Source of the DNA: Chloroflexi bacterium RBG_16_68_14
Lineage (GTDB): Bacteria; Chloroflexota; Dehalococcoidia; DSTF01; RBG-16-68-14
Reading direction: 5' to 3'
Length of the DNA stretch: 6,382 bases
Assembly: GCA_001796995.1 (NCBI GenBank)
Contig: MGOB01000051.1
Coordinates: forward strand, 93,189 to 99,570
Part shown: piece after piece, positions 5,906 through 6,382 of the stretch
Numbering within the stretch: the stretch's first letter is position 1
Layout: each line of letters starts with the position of its first letter
Notes under the pieces: model-generated
Seen by the model: the letters and a program-made list of their open reading frames with translations, nothing else
The model's database searches: none
What the model was told of the DNA's origin: nothing
Program-made: the position numbers and the translations under genes

Positions 5906-6017
5906 TCTCATCTTTCCCCCGCCCAGGGCGGGGGTCGGAGTTGGCACCGCGCCCCGACAAGTCGGGGCTGGTTGCCGGGCTTCGTAGGGCCGTTCCCTCC
6001 ACCACTCTGGATAAGAG
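5905..6017 (-). promoter_or_regulatory. SAM-I (S-box) riboswitch aptamer
   Basis: This RNA leader binds SAM and turns off the downstream operon. Read on the minus strand it has the full SAM-I core. P1 is CTCTTATC (6017-6010) with GATGAGAG (5912-5905), one G-U pair. It is followed by the GGTGGAGGGA kink-turn region, the P2 segment ending in GCCCGGCAACC (5980-5970), the near-invariant GGTGCCAACTCC (5948-5937), and AAAGATGAG before P1 closes. P3 is a perfect stem at 5951-5969 and P4 a long GC stem at 5916-5934. P4 lying between P3 and P1 indicates SAM-I rather than SAM-IV. CGG in the P2 loop (5992-5990) can pair with CCG after P3 (5938-5936), matching the known pseudoknot. The terminator and antiterminator lie directly downstream, so control is by transcription attenuation. 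P1 can extend outward by a few pairs. Confidence 0.97.
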
Positions 6018-6045
6018 TGTGAGCCGTATTCAGTTGTCGGGTACA

Positions 6046-6074
6046 AGTGTATGCGATGGCTCAGGCGCGGTCAA
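6046..6074 (-). promoter_or_regulatory. Sigma70-type promoter of the SAM operon
   Basis: On the minus strand a -35 box TTGACC (6074-6069; 5 of 6 to consensus) is separated by exactly 17 bases from a -10 box TACACT (6051-6046; 4 of 6). The expected start of transcription, near 6037-6039, falls about 15 bases before the extended P1 stem of the riboswitch, which is the usual arrangement. The leader to the mtnP ATG would be about 235 bases. Confidence 0.75.
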
Positions 6075-6080
6075 GTTTGT

Positions 6081-6222
6081 GTACGAGGGTGCTGAATAAC
6101 ATAGATGGTTCTTCCCCACCCGCCCGCCCAGAGAGGTTTGTTGAATCTGGGGGACACCCCCAGACCCCCGACAGAGGGGACCTATCCCCTCTGTACACCC
6201 CCATTTTCAGCACCCTCTGTAC
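6081..6222. mobile_element. MITE-like element with terminal inverted repeats and internal hairpins
   Basis: GAGGGTGCTGAA (6085-6096) is exactly repeated in inverse as TTCAGCACCCTC (6206-6217). GTAC lies outside on each side (6081-6084 and 6219-6222), with one extra base on the right, giving about 16 matching bases per end. GTAC may be part of the inverted repeat or a short target duplication. Inside are two perfect hairpins: an 8-base stem with loop ACA (6146-6164) and a 10-base stem with loop CCTA (6171-6194). CCCTCTGTAC occurs as a direct repeat at 6187-6196 and 6213-6222. It has no coding capacity of note. It ends only a few bases upstream of the operon's -35 box. A non-autonomous transposon relic is the best reading; a complex intergenic palindrome is the alternative. 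Confidence 0.6.
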
Positions 6223-6382
6223 TCGTCAGCCGGAGCCTGCCTCCCCGAATGCATCCCAGCAGGGCTGAAGCCCTGCAGCTACAGGTCTGGGGCATCGTAG
6301 CGGCGACCTTTAGGTCGCCACAGCATCTCGAACAACGAGAGGTCGCGGGAGGCCTGAAGCCTGCCCCCGCCTGCCGGCGGGC
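6223..6382. repeat. Non-coding stretch with a series of small hairpin repeats
   Basis: No gene is seen here. Three hairpins follow each other. GCAGGGCT/AGCCCTGC around GA is at 6259-6276. GGCGACCT/AGGTCGCC around TT is at 6302-6319. AGGC/GCCT around CTGAA is at 6350-6362, flanked by GCGGG/CCCGC. Their centres are about 43-46 bases apart. A smaller stem, TCTCG/CGAGA, lies at 6326-6340. The final 16 bases (6367-6382) are the reverse complement of the core of the palindrome at 2644-2659. These look like extragenic palindromic repeats of unknown role. Confidence 0.7.

Noticed and set aside
5801..6046. An 81-codon minus-strand reading frame across the mtnP leader
   Set aside because: It lies exactly over the riboswitch, terminator and the start of mtnP, has no recognisable protein features, and its start falls at the -10 box of the proposed promoter.
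6047..6268. A 73-codon plus-strand reading frame through the MITE-like element
   Set aside because: It covers inverted repeats and hairpins, has no ribosome binding site of note, and its protein looks like translated repeat DNA.
6081..6382. CRISPR array
   Set aside because: The hairpins differ in stem sequence, and there are no identical direct repeats with unique spacers of constant length.

Overview
The window is a GC-rich bacterial segment in which every recognisable gene lies on the minus strand, so transcription runs from right to left. The gene content is S-adenosylmethionine (SAM) metabolism followed by sugar-phosphate and sugar-nucleotide genes. I infer a Chloroflexota-like or similar high-GC, deep-branching bacterium. 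The basis is the short (424-residue) type of adenosylhomocysteinase, the SAM-I riboswitch with an intrinsic terminator, and the dense GC-rich palindromic and heptamer repeats between genes. The phylum is a guess; the bacterial nature is not.

Layout in the direction of transcription. Positions 6382-6223 are non-coding and hold small perfect hairpins. Positions 6222-6081 hold a MITE-like element with terminal inverted repeats and two internal hairpins. A sigma70-type promoter (6074-6046) follows, then a canonical SAM-I riboswitch aptamer (6017-5905), an antiterminator (5905-5883) and an intrinsic terminator (5893-5864). The genes are mtnP (5'-methylthioadenosine phosphorylase), a two-part GNAT acetyltransferase of unknown substrate, ahcY (adenosylhomocysteinase), a 169-base gap with a composite palindrome and a degenerate heptamer tract, metK (SAM synthetase), a sugar-1-phosphate nucleotidyltransferase, and the N-terminal 182 codons of a bifunctional phosphoglucose/phosphomannose isomerase that runs off the left edge.

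How they work together: MetK makes SAM. AhcY removes S-adenosylhomocysteine left by methyltransferases, and MtnP removes methylthioadenosine left by polyamine-type reactions. A SAM-sensing leader shuts off transcription of the set when SAM is plentiful. The GNAT enzyme is locked between mtnP and ahcY (gaps of 1 and 13 bases), so it is co-expressed with SAM recycling, but its substrate cannot be read from sequence. The isomerase and nucleotidyltransferase would together make a hexose-1-phosphate-derived nucleotide sugar (GDP-mannose is one option). They follow metK closely and may share its transcript.

The most notable points are the complete riboswitch/antiterminator/terminator switch, which overlaps only spurious reading frames; the GNAT enzyme under SAM control; a four-copy heptamer repeat immediately after the isomerase start codon, where a copy-number change would shift the frame; and a riboswitch P3 hairpin that is 16/18 identical to a hairpin inside an intergenic palindrome about 3.3 kb away.
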